Assembly (NCBI GenBank): GCA_900551075.1
Contig: URVB01000025.1
Location: 1-49,379 of the forward strand
Direction of reading: 5' to 3'
Source of the DNA: an uncultured Blautia sp.
Lineage (GTDB): Bacteria > Bacillota > Clostridia > Lachnospirales > Lachnospiraceae
Length of the DNA: 49,379 nt
Positions 48,607-49,379 of the stretch are shown here, piece after piece (the stretch's first letter is position 1; each line of letters begins with the position of its first letter). The notes under the pieces were generated by a model, which was not told where the DNA came from, made no database searches, and was given only the letters and a program-made list of their open reading frames with translations. The position numbers were made by a program, and so were the translations under genes.

Positions 48607-49379
48607 ATGCCAACTACGTATACACATGATTTATTTGGGAAAAAAGTATATCGGAAGCTTCCGGTGAAGATGAGGGAAATCATCCGGGAAAATGGGGACT
48701 TATACAGAATCGGCCTGCATGGGCCGGATATTTTGTTTTATTATATAATCGGCCGGCAGGTTCACAGGTATGGAGTAAAGATGCACCGCGAGACCGCAAG
48801 GGATTTTTTTGAGCGTGGGATAAAAATGGCGCAAAAGGATAATGACCGGCCTCTGCTTGCTTATCTTCTCGGATTTGGATGTCATTATCTCCTGGATTCT
48901 GCCTGTCATCCATTTGTGAATCAAATGGCGGCGGAGAATGTAATTTCACATACCCTCCTGGAGAAGGAGTTTGACAGGACATTGATGCTGGAGACCCATA
49001 AAAACCCATATCATTTCTATCCCTCTGACTGCATTGTTCCCAAAAGGTCTTATGCACGGGTGATTCATAAAGCAATTCCGCAGATCAGTGCAGAAAAGAT
49101 TTTTTGGTCGCTGAAAATGCAGAAGCTGATCACAAATGCGATGGTTTATGATAATGGCGGAAGGCGTATCAGGGCACTTCGGCTGATTGGGCTTCCGGTA
49201 TTCAGAGAAAAAACAGATAAGCATTTGGAGCATTTTATGTCAAAAGAGCCTGTTTGGGGCAGTGCGCAGCCTGTGAAGGAGCTTCATGTCTGTTATGATG
49301 AGGCGTTAATGGCGGCCCCATACTCAATGCCCTTTACCACTCTCCGTTATATTCACAGGATAACTCATTATACTCCCCC
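48607..49379 (+). CDS. zinc-dependent phospholipase C-like protein (truncated by window edge)
   Basis: The open frame of 257 codons starts at ATG 48607 and has no stop before the edge. It begins MPTTYTHDLFGKKVYRKLP, with GLHGPDILFYY, the histidine-rich CHYLLDSACHPFV and SHTLLEKEFDRTL, all as in the zinc-dependent phospholipase C/S1-P1-like fold (PF00882). No signal peptide is seen, unlike secreted clostridial phospholipases, so it is one of the cytosolic relatives common in Lachnospiraceae. Their substrate is not known. It follows scpB by 18 bases. Confidence 0.85.
   Translation, partial: MPTTYTHDLFGKKVYRKLPVKMREIIRENGDLYRIGLHGPDILFYYIIGRQVHRYGVKMHRETARDFFERGIKMAQKDNDRPLLAYLLGFGCHYLLDSACHPFVNQMAAENVISHTLLEKEFDRTLMLETHKNPYHFYPSDCIVPKRSYARVIHKAIPQISAEKIFWSLKMQKLITNAMVYDNGGRRIRALRLIGLPVFREKTDKHLEHFMSKEPVWGSAQPVKELHVCYDEALMAAPYSMPFTTLRYIHRITHYTP

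Noticed and set aside
1..49379. CRISPR arrays, insertion sequences, prophage genes, tRNA or rRNA genes
   Set aside because: I looked for regularly spaced repeats, transposase-like frames, phage proteins and tRNA T-arm motifs, and saw none.

Overview
The window looks like chromosome from an anaerobic gut member of the Lachnospiraceae (Clostridia), perhaps near Blautia, Dorea or Ruminococcus. The signs are strong AGGAGG ribosome binding sites, sigma-A promoters of TTGACA-17-TATAAT type, a pyruvate formate-lyase fermentation locus, a tyrosine T-box leader, a high-cysteine protein of the HCB type, and family-typical small proteins. Genus is inferred; no rRNA or tRNA gene was seen. Most of the window is ordinary core genome. 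I saw no prophage, insertion sequence or CRISPR array.

Layout. 1-6.3 kb: a truncated tyrA on the minus strand, an EF-G-like GTPase, then a pyruvate formate-lyase operon. In it the glycyl-radical domain is a separate 80-residue gene (pfl, grcA-like, pflA). 6.3-19 kb: an accessory nutrient region. It holds a promoter, a structured leader RNA with its own terminator, a peptide-type ABC importer (binding protein, two permeases, two ATPases), a cytoplasmic alpha-L-fucosidase, a DeoR regulator, an M17 aminopeptidase, a CutC protein and an 812-residue transglutaminase-like protein resembling peptide:N-glycanase. I read this as a candidate system for importing and dismantling (fucosylated) glycopeptides. 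19-22.8 kb: leuS, a 20-bp two-way terminator, a cysteine-rich small protein and an HD-domain protein. 22.9-30.1 kb: rqcH on the minus strand, divergent from a housekeeping run yicC-remA-gmk-rpoZ-rimO-pgsA-cinA.

30.1-31.4 kb: a cluster of lineage-specific small genes around a perfect 19-bp inverted repeat: a two-gene minus-strand module, a 43-residue basic microprotein and the high-cysteine protein. 31.5-35.3 kb: a cell-wall hydrolase with 13 wall-binding repeats, a membrane-anchored MutS-like ATPase and rnhA. 35.3-39.9 kb: a tyrosine T-box leader, tyrS, alaS and rpsU. 40-43.3 kb: cardiolipin synthase, a small unknown protein, and a dacF-type D,D-carboxypeptidase whose frame is broken at a sequence that also forms a -1 slippery heptamer with an upstream Shine-Dalgarno-like element. 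43.4-49.4 kb: an ABC exporter, a molybdopterin-binding protein, a metallophosphoesterase, scpA-scpB, and the start of a zinc-dependent phospholipase C-like gene that runs off the end.

The items most worth a second look are the split pyruvate formate-lyase with a Rex-like operator over its promoter, the putative glycopeptide cluster with its leader RNA, the dacF frameshift, and the small-gene cluster at 30-31 kb. All functional calls rest on reading the sequence and on remembered family motifs; no search was run.
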